In this document: piece by piece, positions 38,693-47,686 of the stretch | Layout: every line of letters begins with the position of its first letter | Position numbering within the stretch: the stretch's first letter is position 1 | NCBI RefSeq assembly: GCF_002018875.1 | Contig: NZ_MVOL01000023.1 | Span: 1 to 57,730 of the forward strand | Origin: Pseudomonas sp. MF4836 | GTDB taxonomy: Bacteria > Pseudomonadota > Gammaproteobacteria > Pseudomonadales > Pseudomonadaceae | DNA: 57,730 nt | Reading direction: 5' to 3' | The notes under the pieces: generated by a model | Told to the model about the DNA's origin: nothing | Database searches by the model: none | Seen by the model: the letters and a program-made list of their open reading frames with translations, nothing else | Position numbers and translations under genes: made by a program

Positions 38693-40618
38693 ATGGGATC
38701 AAATGGAAATGATCACGATTACATCCAGTGCGGTTGCCACAACCCCGTCTGGGAAGCGCTAAAAGACACCCTCGACCCCGCCAGCTATATCGCCAGCCAC
38801 CCCAACGCCGCACATGGCCCGGTCAAGGACCCGAACGGCGAGTCCCTGGTGTTCCATGACGGCATCATCTACCCCTTGCGCGACGGCAATATGGACGATC
38901 GGGTCGACGCCCTGGGCATCCATGCCGGCGACGTGGTCGCCTCCGGCACCCTGGCCGACGTCGAAGCCCGCATGCAGGCCCTGGGCATCGACTACAAGAA
39001 ACAGTCCCTGCACGGCAAGACCCTGCTGCCCGGCCTGGTCGAGCCCCACGCCCACATCGTGCAAAGCTGCGCCATGGATGGCTGGCTGAACCTGGGCGCG
39101 ATCGAGCCCGACGACGCCGATACCGACCCGCACACAGAGAAAAAAAGCCAGCGCCTGCGGCCGCTCTATACCTGGGACTGGCTGACGAAAACCATTCAGA
39201 AAAACCTGCCCGAGGACAGTTCGAGCTGGATCCTCGGGCACCTGGTCGATCCGGCGCTGATGCCGTTCAAGGTGGTTGAGGGCGGCCTGAACCAACTGAT
39301 TACCCTGCAATGTGGCGACACGCCAGAAGAGGGCTACCTGGACACCATCGAGTCCAAGCGTCCGATGCTACTGATCAGCGCGTCGATGCACACCGCCTAC
39401 ATGAACACGGCGGCGAGGGATCTGGTTCATGAACGAACCGGGGTCATGGCCGAGAACGGTGTGCTGCAGGAAACCCAGATAGTGGCCGGGATTCTGTCGA
39501 TTCCCGCCAAGCAGAAGCTGGAAATGCTGAAGATCTTCAAGCGCCTCGACACCTTCTTCGACACCGCTTCCAGCCGCGGGATCACCCTGCTCTACGACGC
39601 GATGGTGGATCCCCTGTCAAAACTGGTACTGAACGCCTACTTCCTGACGCACCCCAGAAAGCTGCGGATCGGCTACGCCGCCTCCTGCAACAACTCGCTG
39701 GAAATCCTCAAGCTGCTGCCCGATTACCGACCGGCCACACGGGAAGAGGCCAAATACATGTATCAAGGCTCGATCAAGGTGATCTCGGATGGCTCCAACC
39801 AGGGCTTGACCGGCTACCAGATCGCGGACTACTGCTGCCAGACGGACCGTCCGGTGGGCAACTTCAACTTCTGCGACAAAGGCGAAGACACCCCGACAGC
39901 TCTCCCGGTCAAATACAGGGAATTCATCCACGCGGCGGTGAAAAAAGGCTGGCCGCTGATGATTCATGCGAACGGCGATCGGGCCATCGAATTCACCCTG
40001 AAAGCCTATGGCCTCGCCCTGCAGGGCAAGAGCGGCCTGGACAAGCGCCATCGCATCGAACACTGCTCGCTGCTGAACAAAAGCACCCTGGAGACCATGC
40101 AGCAACTGGGCCTGTCGCCGAGCTTTCTGATTGGCCATGTCGGGTACTGGGGCTACGCCTTCGACAAAGCCATTTTCGAAAAAAAGGCCGAGGAGATGCT
40201 CGACCTCTGCAAGTCGGCCCTGGACTACAAACTGCGGATCTCCCTGCACAGCGACTACTCGGTCACCCCCCTGGGGCCCCTGCGCTCGATGGAGCAGGCG
40301 ATCACCCGCAAGATGGAAGGCATCCGCAAAAGTGTTGTGGACCCGACCTTTATCGACGATCCGCGCCTGCAACCCATCCTCAATGAAGGCGAGTGCCTGA
40401 CCCGCAAGCAGGCGTTGAAAGCCATCACCTACGACGCCGCCTGGCAGTGCCATGCCGAGGCCTGGACCGGGTCCTTGCAGGATCAGAACTTCGCCGACTT
40501 TGTGATCCTCGATCAGGACCCGCTGGACGAGAAGTTCCCGGCCACCCAGATTCGCGACATCAAAGTCTGCGAAACCTGGAAAGGCGGCCAGCGGGTGTAC
40601 CTCAACCCTCATAACTGA
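38693..40618 (+). CDS. YtcJ-like amidohydrolase
   Basis: A 641-residue metal-dependent hydrolase of the amidohydrolase-3 type. It has LLPGLVEPHAHI (metal His pair), KVISDGSNQGLTG, IHANGDRAIE, RIEHCS and the C-terminal ITYDAAWQ and ADFVILDQDP segments. The first 60 residues form the usual beta-sandwich region. The substrate of the family is mostly unknown (some deformylate or hydrolyse amides). Its sequence has slightly more A and T than its neighbours. It lies after the aldehyde dehydrogenase; a role in the amine pathway is only suggested by position. ATG 38693 follows GAGGAAAG. Confidence 0.87.
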   Translation: MGSNGNDHDYIQCGCHNPVWEALKDTLDPASYIASHPNAAHGPVKDPNGESLVFHDGIIYPLRDGNMDDRVDALGIHAGDVVASGTLADVEARMQALGIDYKKQSLHGKTLLPGLVEPHAHIVQSCAMDGWLNLGAIEPDDADTDPHTEKKSQRLRPLYTWDWLTKTIQKNLPEDSSSWILGHLVDPALMPFKVVEGGLNQLITLQCGDTPEEGYLDTIESKRPMLLISASMHTAYMNTAARDLVHERTGVMAENGVLQETQIVAGILSIPAKQKLEMLKIFKRLDTFFDTASSRGITLLYDAMVDPLSKLVLNAYFLTHPRKLRIGYAASCNNSLEILKLLPDYRPATREEAKYMYQGSIKVISDGSNQGLTGYQIADYCCQTDRPVGNFNFCDKGEDTPTALPVKYREFIHAAVKKGWPLMIHANGDRAIEFTLKAYGLALQGKSGLDKRHRIEHCSLLNKSTLETMQQLGLSPSFLIGHVGYWGYAFDKAIFEKKAEEMLDLCKSALDYKLRISLHSDYSVTPLGPLRSMEQAITRKMEGIRKSVVDPTFIDDPRLQPILNEGECLTRKQALKAITYDAAWQCHAEAWTGSLQDQNFADFVILDQDPLDEKFPATQIRDIKVCETWKGGQRVYLNPHN

Positions 40619-40635
40619 CCGCTGGCCAGTGCACA

Positions 40636-40665
40636 CCGGGGGCTGCTTGAGCCCCCGGTTTTTTT
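40636..40665 (+). terminator. Rho-independent terminator after the amidohydrolase
   Basis: CCGGGGGCT-GCTTG-AGCCCCCGG followed by seven T residues, 17 bases after the amidohydrolase stop. Confidence 0.95.
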
Positions 40666-40757
40666 CGGCCATGACCAGGCTCGATGGCGGCGGTGCGGAT
40701 CACGAGCCAGACCGCTCCTGCCATTGGTTGGGTGTTTCGCGGACGTGGGCGCAAGGC

Positions 40758-42077
40758 TTAAGGCCGATACCCCTGAGACAGCAACCAGCCACGTATCACC
40801 CGATCCTGCTCCGGGTTCAGCTGCGCCAGGGCCTGGGTCGCGCCCTGGCTGCGCAAGCGGCGCAACAGCGGCGCCAGCTCCACCCCCTGCACATGCCAGA
40901 TCCCCAGGGGCTGATCCGGGGTGACCACCACTTCGGCTTCATCCACCAGGCCATCACGCAACACCGGCGCGCGCTCGATGCGCAAGGCGGCAAAATCCAC
41001 GCTGGCGTGGGCCTGCTGCCGGTCCGGCCAATGCCGCCGGGCCTGCCAGAACGGCTGCTCGGACCAGCGCTGCTCGTCGGCGTAGAAATCCCGGCCGGTG
41101 CGGGCGAAACGCTGGAACAGATGCTCCACCCGTTGCCCATGGAAACGCTGCGCCAGCGCCCCGTTCTGTGGGCGCTGCAACAGGGTGTTGATCACCGCCG
41201 GGGCCTGCAAGGCCGAGGACAGGGACTGGAAAATGCCATTGCCGGACAAGGGGTCCACGGCCATCGCTGCGTCGCCGACCCGCAGCCAGCGGGCGCCACA
41301 CACCTGGGGGTTGAGGATCGCCGTGCTGCTGCGGGCATGCAGGTGCAATTGCTGCTCCTCGCCATCGGCAAAAAACTCCCGGGCCATGGCCGACGCCTGG
41401 CGGCGCTGGCGACAGTACTCCGGCAACTGCGCCTTGCCCGGCAGCCCGGCGCTGGCCACATCCAGGGTCAGTTGCCAGTAGCACTGGCCATCGGCGCGCC
41501 GGGCCATCCAGGCCCAGCCATCCTCCAGGCTGTACACCGCGCTGGCGGCGCTGCCGGTGGGGCCTTGCCAACGATTGAGCAGGCTGACAGTTTCCGGGCC
41601 GCGCATGCCCTTGCCGACGCCTTGGCGCAGCCCTTTGTCCAGCCCCGGCGCCTGCCGCCCACGGGCCTCAACCAAAAATTCGCCAACCTGCTCGGCCTGC
41701 CCTTGCACCTGGACCCGATGCCCGGCCTCGGTGGACTGCACGCCCAGTACCCGGCCCTCGATCAGTTGCACGCCGGCCTCGCGCAAGGCCTCCCGCAGGC
41801 CGCGGTCGAACGCCGGGCGGTCCAGCAGGTATTCGATGTTCTGCGCATGCTCCTCGCCGTTCCACGCCACCCGCCGCTGGGACGGTTGCAGGGCCTGGGC
41901 CAGCGCCTGTTCCAGGCCGGCGCCACGCAAGGCTTCAAGGACCCGCACCGAAACGCCCTCCAGGGCTGGAAAGCGCCGCCAGTCGCTGATCAGGGTCACC
42001 GGGTAGCCGAGGCGACGCAGCCCCAGGGCCACCGCGGCCCCGGCCGGCCCCGCGCCGAGGATCAGGATGGCGTGCAT
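40758..42077 (-). CDS. qhpG: FAD-dependent monooxygenase for CTQ formation
   Basis: A 439-residue flavoprotein with the dinucleotide motif LILGAGPAGAA at the N-terminus and the second FAD motif GDAAMAVDPLSGNGI. This is the tryptophan-halogenase/PHBH-like fold. QhpG hydroxylates the gamma-subunit tryptophan twice, the first step to the tryptophylquinone. ATG 42077 overlaps the end of qhpE by 16 bases. It is the last gene of the qhpF-E-G operon. Confidence 0.9.
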   Translation of the reverse strand: MHAILILGAGPAGAAVALGLRRLGYPVTLISDWRRFPALEGVSVRVLEALRGAGLEQALAQALQPSQRRVAWNGEEHAQNIEYLLDRPAFDRGLREALREAGVQLIEGRVLGVQSTEAGHRVQVQGQAEQVGEFLVEARGRQAPGLDKGLRQGVGKGMRGPETVSLLNRWQGPTGSAASAVYSLEDGWAWMARRADGQCYWQLTLDVASAGLPGKAQLPEYCRQRRQASAMAREFFADGEEQQLHLHARSSTAILNPQVCGARWLRVGDAAMAVDPLSGNGIFQSLSSALQAPAVINTLLQRPQNGALAQRFHGQRVEHLFQRFARTGRDFYADEQRWSEQPFWQARRHWPDRQQAHASVDFAALRIERAPVLRDGLVDEAEVVVTPDQPLGIWHVQGVELAPLLRRLRSQGATQALAQLNPEQDRVIRGWLLSQGYRP

Positions 42078-42745
42078 GGCACGTGCCGGCGTTCCGGGCC
42101 CCGATAGTGGGCGTTGTCCTGCAGCCACTGCAGGACCTGGGCCTTGCCGGCGTCCGGGTGGGCGCCCAGGTAAGCGGCGATATGCCCGCTCAGGGCCGCG
42201 CACCCCAGGCTGGCACCGGATTGCCCCGGGCTGCTGCCGCGCACGCAGGCGGCGAAATCCGCCTGGGCGCTATTGAGCCATGACCACTGCTGCGCGCTGC
42301 ACCGCGCATCGCCGGTGACGCGCAACACACCGGGGTAATTGGCCGGAAACACCGCTTCGCCCTGGGCCGGGCTGGACGCGCACAGCAGCACGCCGCGGGC
42401 CTCGGCGGCGGCGCAGGCCTGGCGCAGCAACTCGCGATCCTGGCGCAGGCCCAGGCTCAGGTTGATCAGCCGTACGTCCTGCTCCAGCAGCCAGTACAGC
42501 GCGGCGCTCACTTGCGCAGCGCTGGTGACCCCGCGCTGATCGAAGACCTGGGCCACATACAGCCGCGCGCCGGGTGCGCGCAGGCCGATGGCCTCGACCA
42601 CCGCACTGCCGTGGCCCAGGGCATCCTCCTGCAATGGGTCGCCGCCGACCCCATCCGGTTGCAGGAAAAAACGCCGTCCGCCCGCCACTCGCTGATGAGC
42701 GGCATGGCCGCTGTCGATCACGCCGATGCGCAGCTCAGGTTGCAT
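42062..42745 (-). CDS. qhpE: Subtilisin-like leader protease for QhpC
   Basis: A 227-residue cytoplasmic S8 peptidase. Catalytic Asp11 (GVIDSGH), His45 (GHGSAV) and Ser179 (GASLGC) are in the usual order; the serine motif differs from the standard GTSMA form, as in known QhpE proteins. There is no signal peptide. It cuts the 28-residue leader from crosslinked QhpC. It starts within the end of qhpF (11-base overlap) and overlaps qhpG. Confidence 0.9.
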   Translation of the reverse strand: MQPELRIGVIDSGHAAHQRVAGGRRFFLQPDGVGGDPLQEDALGHGSAVVEAIGLRAPGARLYVAQVFDQRGVTSAAQVSAALYWLLEQDVRLINLSLGLRQDRELLRQACAAAEARGVLLCASSPAQGEAVFPANYPGVLRVTGDARCSAQQWSWLNSAQADFAACVRGSSPGQSGASLGCAALSGHIAAYLGAHPDAGKAQVLQWLQDNAHYRGPERRHVPCTPS

Positions 42746-44456
42746 GGGCCACCTCCACTGTGCGCAGTACCCCGTCCTGCAAGGTAAAACGCAGATCGGC
42801 ATCGGCCAGGGTCGAAGGCCGGTGACTGATCAGGATCCGTGTGCGACCGGCGAACAACCGGTCGATGGCCTCGATCACCTCACGTTCAGTGGCTTCGTCC
42901 ACCGCCGAGGTGGCTTCGTCCAGCACCAGAATCATCGGATCCTGAAGCAGGGCCCGGGCAATGGCGATGCGCTGTTTCTGCCCGCCGGACAGTTGCTGGC
43001 CGCGCTCGCCCAGGGGGCTGTCCAGGCCTTCGGGCAGGGACTCGATCAGCCCCTGCAATTGCGCCAGCCGCGCCACCGCGGCCACGGCTTCCCGGCTGGC
43101 ATCGGGCACGCTGTAGGCCAGGTTGTCGGCCAGGCTGCCGCGAAACAGCACGATGTCCTGGCTGACCACCGCCACCCGCCGGCGCAATTGCGTCAGGTCC
43201 AGCTGGCGCAGGTCGACACCGCCCAGCAGCACCTGCCCGGATTGCGGATCGTGGTGGCGCTGCAGCAGGTCGACCAGGGTGCTTTTGCCCGCCCCCGAGC
43301 TGCCGCTGAGTGCCACCTTGCGGCCGTAGGGAATCCGCGCTTCGATGCCCTGCAGGGTCATGCCGCGCCCCGGGTGGCTGAAGTGCACATTCTGGAAATG
43401 CAGCTCGCCCTGCTCCGGCACCGGCAGCGGCGCCTCGGGGTTGCTGATGCCGGGTTCTTCGCCGCGCAGTTCCATGACCCGGCCCAGGCTCACGGTCATG
43501 CGCTGGATCGCCACGTACAGGCCGAGCAGGCTCTGCACCGGTCCCACCGCCATGCCCAGGTAGGTGGAAAAGGCGATCAGCGACCCCAGTTGCCAGGTGC
43601 CCTGCACCACCCAGTAGCCGCCAATCAGAAAGGCACAGGCCCGGGACAATGAGGTCAGGGTGCCGGGCACCGCCTGGGTGAAGAACTCGGTGACTTGCAG
43701 CTTCAGCAACTGCTGCATGTAGCCCTTGCCGAGGCTGTCCAGGCGCCGTGCCTCGCGCTGCTGCTGGCCGGCGCTCTGGATGAACTTCATCACCGGCAGG
43801 GTTTCGACCATAAACGAGGACATGTCCGCCGAACGCTCGCGCAACTGGCGCACGTCGCGCTCGACCTTGCGCCGCATCCAGCGCAGCCACAGCACGTCCA
43901 GCGGGATCAGCACCAGGGCCAGCAGCGAGAGTTTCCAGGACAGGGTCAGGAGCATGACCAGGGCCACCACCAGGCCGATCACGCTGGAGACCGCCGAGAA
44001 CAGCGAGTCCACGGCGAAGCGCTGGATCTCGGCCACATCGCCGTCCAGCCGCGACATCAGGTCACCGATCCGGCGCTGCCCGTAAAAACCCGGCGACAGC
44101 CGTTGCAGGTGCTGATAGAGGTCGTCGCGCAGGGCGAACAGAATGCGCCCGGACAGCCGCGTGTGCAGGTAGCGATTGATCCCGGACAGCGCCGTGCCCA
44201 GCAGGCCGGCGCCGATCATCAGCACGGCGATCAGCACCAGCATGGAAAAATCACGGGCCAGCAAGCCGTCGTCGATCAACAGCTTGGTCAACCAGGGCTG
44301 CACCAGCACCAGCGACGAGGCACAGGCCGAGAGCCCGAGCAGGCCGGCGATGGCCAGGCGATGGGGCCGGACAAAGGCATATAACCACTGCAACGCGCCC
44401 TGCAAGGCCTCGGGATTGGGGCTGTCTACCAGGCGCCCGATCAGACGCCGCATCAA
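42735..44456 (-). CDS. qhpF: ABC exporter for the amine dehydrogenase gamma subunit
   Basis: A 573-residue half-transporter. An N-terminal membrane domain with six helices is followed by an ATPase domain with Walker A GSSGAGKST, signature LSGGQ and Walker B ILVLDEATS. In the qhp system it is thought to move the processed, crosslinked gamma subunit to the periplasm, because QhpC has no normal signal peptide. The start ATG overlaps the stop of the sigma-54 activator (ATGA), so it is translated right after it. Confidence 0.9.
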   Translation of the reverse strand: MMRRLIGRLVDSPNPEALQGALQWLYAFVRPHRLAIAGLLGLSACASSLVLVQPWLTKLLIDDGLLARDFSMLVLIAVLMIGAGLLGTALSGINRYLHTRLSGRILFALRDDLYQHLQRLSPGFYGQRRIGDLMSRLDGDVAEIQRFAVDSLFSAVSSVIGLVVALVMLLTLSWKLSLLALVLIPLDVLWLRWMRRKVERDVRQLRERSADMSSFMVETLPVMKFIQSAGQQQREARRLDSLGKGYMQQLLKLQVTEFFTQAVPGTLTSLSRACAFLIGGYWVVQGTWQLGSLIAFSTYLGMAVGPVQSLLGLYVAIQRMTVSLGRVMELRGEEPGISNPEAPLPVPEQGELHFQNVHFSHPGRGMTLQGIEARIPYGRKVALSGSSGAGKSTLVDLLQRHHDPQSGQVLLGGVDLRQLDLTQLRRRVAVVSQDIVLFRGSLADNLAYSVPDASREAVAAVARLAQLQGLIESLPEGLDSPLGERGQQLSGGQKQRIAIARALLQDPMILVLDEATSAVDEATEREVIEAIDRLFAGRTRILISHRPSTLADADLRFTLQDGVLRTVEVAHAT

Positions 44457-46357
44457 CTGCGCAACTGTTTGAGCTTGCGGTACAGCGTCGCGCGGCTGAT
44501 GCCCAGGGCGTCGGCCGCCGCCGAGACATTGCCCTGGTGGCTGTCCAGGGAACTGCGGATCAGTTCCAGCTCGTTCTCGCGGATGCTGCCGGCCTGAGGC
44601 CGTTCGCTGGCGTTGAGTTCATCGAGCATGCTGTCCGGCAGATGCTCCAGGGTCAGGGCGCTCTCGCCCTCCTCGCGCATGGCCAGGGCCGTGCGCAGGA
44701 CCATCTCCAGCTGGCGGATATTGCCCGGCCAGTGGTACGCCTCGAGCAGTTGCCGCAGATCATCGGCCAAGGCCACGCCGGGGCTGCCGAGCTTGCCGAG
44801 CAGGACGCCCAGCAGCGCGCCGAAATCCTCGCGCTCGCGCAGGGCCGGGAGCATCACACTGATGCCATTGACCCGGTAGAACAGGTCTTCACGAAAGTGT
44901 TTGTCCTCCACCAGGCGCTTGAGGTCGCGGTGGGTGGCGCAGATCAGCGCGACGTCGATGTCCTGCTCTTCACCTGCGCCCAGGGGCGCCACCTTGCGGT
45001 CCTGCAACACCCGCAGCAATCGCGCCTGCAAGGCCAGGGGCATGTCGCCGATTTCATCGAGAAACAGCGTGCCGCCGTGAGCCTGTTGCAGGCGGCCGAT
45101 CATCCCGCCACGGCGCGAACCGGTGAAGGCGCCTTCGCGGTAGCCGAACAGTTCCGACTCGATCAGGCCTTCGGGGATCGCCGCGCAGTTGACCGCGATA
45201 AAGGGTTTGTCGCTGCGGCTGCCGGCCAGGTGCAGGGCCCGGGCAATCACTTCCTTGCCGGTGCCGGTCTCGCCCAGCAACAACACCGGCAAGGCGTTGG
45301 CCAAGCCCTGGCGCGCCATGCGCAAGGCTCGGGCGTAACGCTGGTTACTGCCGGCCAGATGCTCCAGCGGCGGTTGCACGGGAGCGGCCTTGGGCACGGC
45401 CCGCGGCGCGCTGCTGAGGTTGAGCGAACGCTGGGGCGCGCGCAGGGTTTTGTAGAACAGTTCGCCCTTGGCGGTTTGCAGGCTGCCGACGCCGCCTTGC
45501 TGCAAGCGCGCGAGCAGTTGCAGGCCATCGACCCCGAGGAACTCCTCGCAGCGCCGCCCCACCAGGGCCGCACGCGGTGCATTGAGCAATTGGCAGGCCT
45601 GGGTGCTGACCGCCAGGATCTGCCCGCCCAGGCTCAGGGCCAGCAAGCCCTGCCAGGGGGATTCGAGGTACTGCCGCCGGCTGTGGAAGGCCAGGACGAT
45701 CTGTTCGGGATAGGTGGCGTTGAACACCCGGCTTTCAATCTGGCTGACCGCCATGGCCAGCAGCGCGGTGCTGTCCTGGGCCCTTCCCAGCGGCCCTTCG
45801 CGGGTCAGATCGAGCACGCCGAGGATCTCGCCCTGGGGGCAATGGATGGGCACCGAGGTGCAGGAAAAATCACTCAGGCGGTCCAGGTAGTGCTCACCGC
45901 AATCGATCAGAGTCGGCCGTGCTTCCACCAGGGCCGTGCCCAGGGCGTTGGTGCCACGGGCCGCCTCGCTCCAGCAGGCGCCGAGGGTGATGTCCTGCAA
46001 GCCGCTGCCCTTGAGGCGATCGGCACGCCCTTCGACCGCGAGGATGGTGGCGTCGGAGTTGGCGAGGATGATCAGCCCGTCCTTGCCCTGACGCTCGGCC
46101 AGGTAGTCGATGGCCGGCATCGCGGCATCGAGCAACAAGCGGTTGCTGGACAGCAGCAGCTCGAGGCTGGCGCTGGATTCCAGGGCCAGCTCGTGCTGAC
46201 CATTGAAGTGCACGCCATGGCTGAGGCTGCGCCGCCATGAGGCATCGATTTCTGCACGCAATACACCGTCGGGGACTTCGCCCTCCAGGTGCAGCTTCTC
46301 CCGGGCCAGCCGGGCTTCGTGTGGCAGTTCAGCGTTTCTTGTTTTTATAAGAGTCAT
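44453..46357 (-). CDS. Sigma-54-dependent activator (AcoR/FIS family)
   Basis: A 634-residue activator. The N-terminal part holds a GAF-like sensor (GLIILANSDATILAVEG, GTNALG), then an AAA+ domain with Walker A GETGTGKE (362-369) and the sigma-54 loop GAFTGS (409-414), and a C-terminal FIS helix-turn-helix (NVSAAADALGISRATLYRKL). ATG 46357 follows GGAG. It is cotranscribed with qhpF-E-G and probably senses an amine or aldehyde. An exact sigma-54 promoter precedes the aldehyde dehydrogenase gene. Confidence 0.9.
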   Translation of the reverse strand: MTLIKTRNAELPHEARLAREKLHLEGEVPDGVLRAEIDASWRRSLSHGVHFNGQHELALESSASLELLLSSNRLLLDAAMPAIDYLAERQGKDGLIILANSDATILAVEGRADRLKGSGLQDITLGACWSEAARGTNALGTALVEARPTLIDCGEHYLDRLSDFSCTSVPIHCPQGEILGVLDLTREGPLGRAQDSTALLAMAVSQIESRVFNATYPEQIVLAFHSRRQYLESPWQGLLALSLGGQILAVSTQACQLLNAPRAALVGRRCEEFLGVDGLQLLARLQQGGVGSLQTAKGELFYKTLRAPQRSLNLSSAPRAVPKAAPVQPPLEHLAGSNQRYARALRMARQGLANALPVLLLGETGTGKEVIARALHLAGSRSDKPFIAVNCAAIPEGLIESELFGYREGAFTGSRRGGMIGRLQQAHGGTLFLDEIGDMPLALQARLLRVLQDRKVAPLGAGEEQDIDVALICATHRDLKRLVEDKHFREDLFYRVNGISVMLPALREREDFGALLGVLLGKLGSPGVALADDLRQLLEAYHWPGNIRQLEMVLRTALAMREEGESALTLEHLPDSMLDELNASERPQAGSIRENELELIRSSLDSHQGNVSAAADALGISRATLYRKLKQLRS

Positions 46358-46542
46358 CAAGCGCTCCGAATCGGTCCGCCCGGTACCTCCCCGATCCATT
46401 CCCTTGGGTTGCGAGAAGCACGCAAGCCAAGGCAAATGTCTACACCCGGTTCAGATGGCAGTAAAGATAAGTTTGGCCCGGCACCGCGGACACCCATTCC
46501 CTTCAAGCAAAACCTGCGCCATGGGTTGCGGCGCCGGGCCAT

Positions 46543-46560
46543 CTTTACGTTAACGTCAAG
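46543..46560. promoter_or_regulatory. Near-perfect palindrome resembling a MerR-type (LiuR) site
   Basis: CTTTACGTTAACGTCAAG, an 18-base dyad with one mismatch, in the 293-base gap upstream of the sigma-54 activator gene. It resembles operators of MerR-family regulators such as LiuR. No MerR gene is in the window. Nothing else is recognised in this gap. Confidence 0.5.
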
Positions 46561-46650
46561 CCAATGGCAAGCGCCGTCTGCCCTGGCCCCGCGACGGGTC
46601 GGCGGGATCAGCGCCTCGGGCGCCATCACCCGCAGGCGGATCGCCCCGGG

Positions 46651-47676
46651 TCAGAGCTTCCAGGCCTCGCCGTCGACAAAGAAGGCCCGGGCATTGTCCT
46701 CCAGGCTTTCCAGGTGATACCCGCCTTCCTGGACGATCAGGCACGGCAGACCCAGGCTGCGGATCCGCTCCCCCAGGGTGGCGAAGCCGTCCCGGGTCAC
46801 CGCTACTTTGCTTTGCGGGTCCAACTCATAGATATCAAAGCCCAGGGACAGCACCAGCACCTCGGCACCGAAACACTGCACCGCGTCCAGCGCGGTTTCC
46901 AGCTGGGCTAGGAAATCCCCTTCGCTGGCGCCGTGGGGCATCGGCAGGTTGAGGTTATAGCCCGCCCCCGGTCCCTCGCCGCACTCGTCGGCAAACCCGG
47001 TCACGCCTGGGTAAAAGTTGGTCGGGTCGCCATGCACCGAGACATACAGCACGTCGTCCCGCTGGTAGAAAATCTCCTGGATGCCCTGGCCGTGGTGCAT
47101 GTCGGTGTCGAGCACCGCGACCCGGGCATATTTCTCCCGCAGCACCTGGGCCGCCACTGCCGCGTTGTTCAGGTAGCAGAAGCCGCCTGCGGCTTCGGCC
47201 CGCGCGTGGTGGCCCGGCGGGCGGCACAAGGCGTAGGCCGCCGGCTCACCGTCGAGCAATGCCTGGGCCCCGGCGACGGCACTTTGCGCCGACCAGTAGG
47301 CTGCACGCCAAGTCGACTCACCCACCGGGCAACTTCCGTCGGCCAGGTAGCACGCGGCCTGGGCCAGGACCCCGCGCAGGGCATTGGGCTCACGCACGAA
47401 GATGTTGGACATCACCTCATCGCCCCAGTCTTCGGGGATGTCCTTCCAGCCCTGGTGCGCATCCTGCAGAAACGTCAGGTACGGCGCGCCGTGTACCGCC
47501 AGCAATGGGGCCATCCCGGCATCCCGTGGCTGCTCGACGGCAAAACCCAGGGAGTGTGCGGCCTGCACCAGGCGCTGGGCGCGCTCCGGCACCTCCTGGG
47601 GTATGCGCATCTGGCCGCGCGAGTAGTAGCTGCGTGGGTGGTGGAGCAACTGTTCGGGGTGGAAAAAACTGCGCAT
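46651..47676 (-). CDS. Histone-deacetylase-family amidohydrolase (acetylpolyamine amidohydrolase-like)
   Basis: A 341-residue zinc enzyme. Catalytic His156-His157 (PPGHHA), zinc ligands Asp192, His194 (DTDMHHG) and Asp281 (GFDIY), and the transition-state Tyr320 (EGGY) are all present. Bacterial relatives remove acetyl groups from polyamines or small amides. ATG 47676 follows AAGGAGAAGG. It is third in an operon after a symporter and an N-carbamoyl amidase (10-base gap), which suggests a catabolic role; the substrate is inferred only. Confidence 0.9.
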   Translation of the reverse strand: MRSFFHPEQLLHHPRSYYSRGQMRIPQEVPERAQRLVQAAHSLGFAVEQPRDAGMAPLLAVHGAPYLTFLQDAHQGWKDIPEDWGDEVMSNIFVREPNALRGVLAQAACYLADGSCPVGESTWRAAYWSAQSAVAGAQALLDGEPAAYALCRPPGHHARAEAAGGFCYLNNAAVAAQVLREKYARVAVLDTDMHHGQGIQEIFYQRDDVLYVSVHGDPTNFYPGVTGFADECGEGPGAGYNLNLPMPHGASEGDFLAQLETALDAVQCFGAEVLVLSLGFDIYELDPQSKVAVTRDGFATLGERIRSLGLPCLIVQEGGYHLESLEDNARAFFVDGEAWKL

Positions 47677-47686
47677 GACCTTCTCC

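Noticed and set aside
44537..46240. 567-codon plus-strand open frame opposite the sigma-54 activator
   Set aside because: Antisense shadow of a gene with clear AAA+ and FIS motifs.
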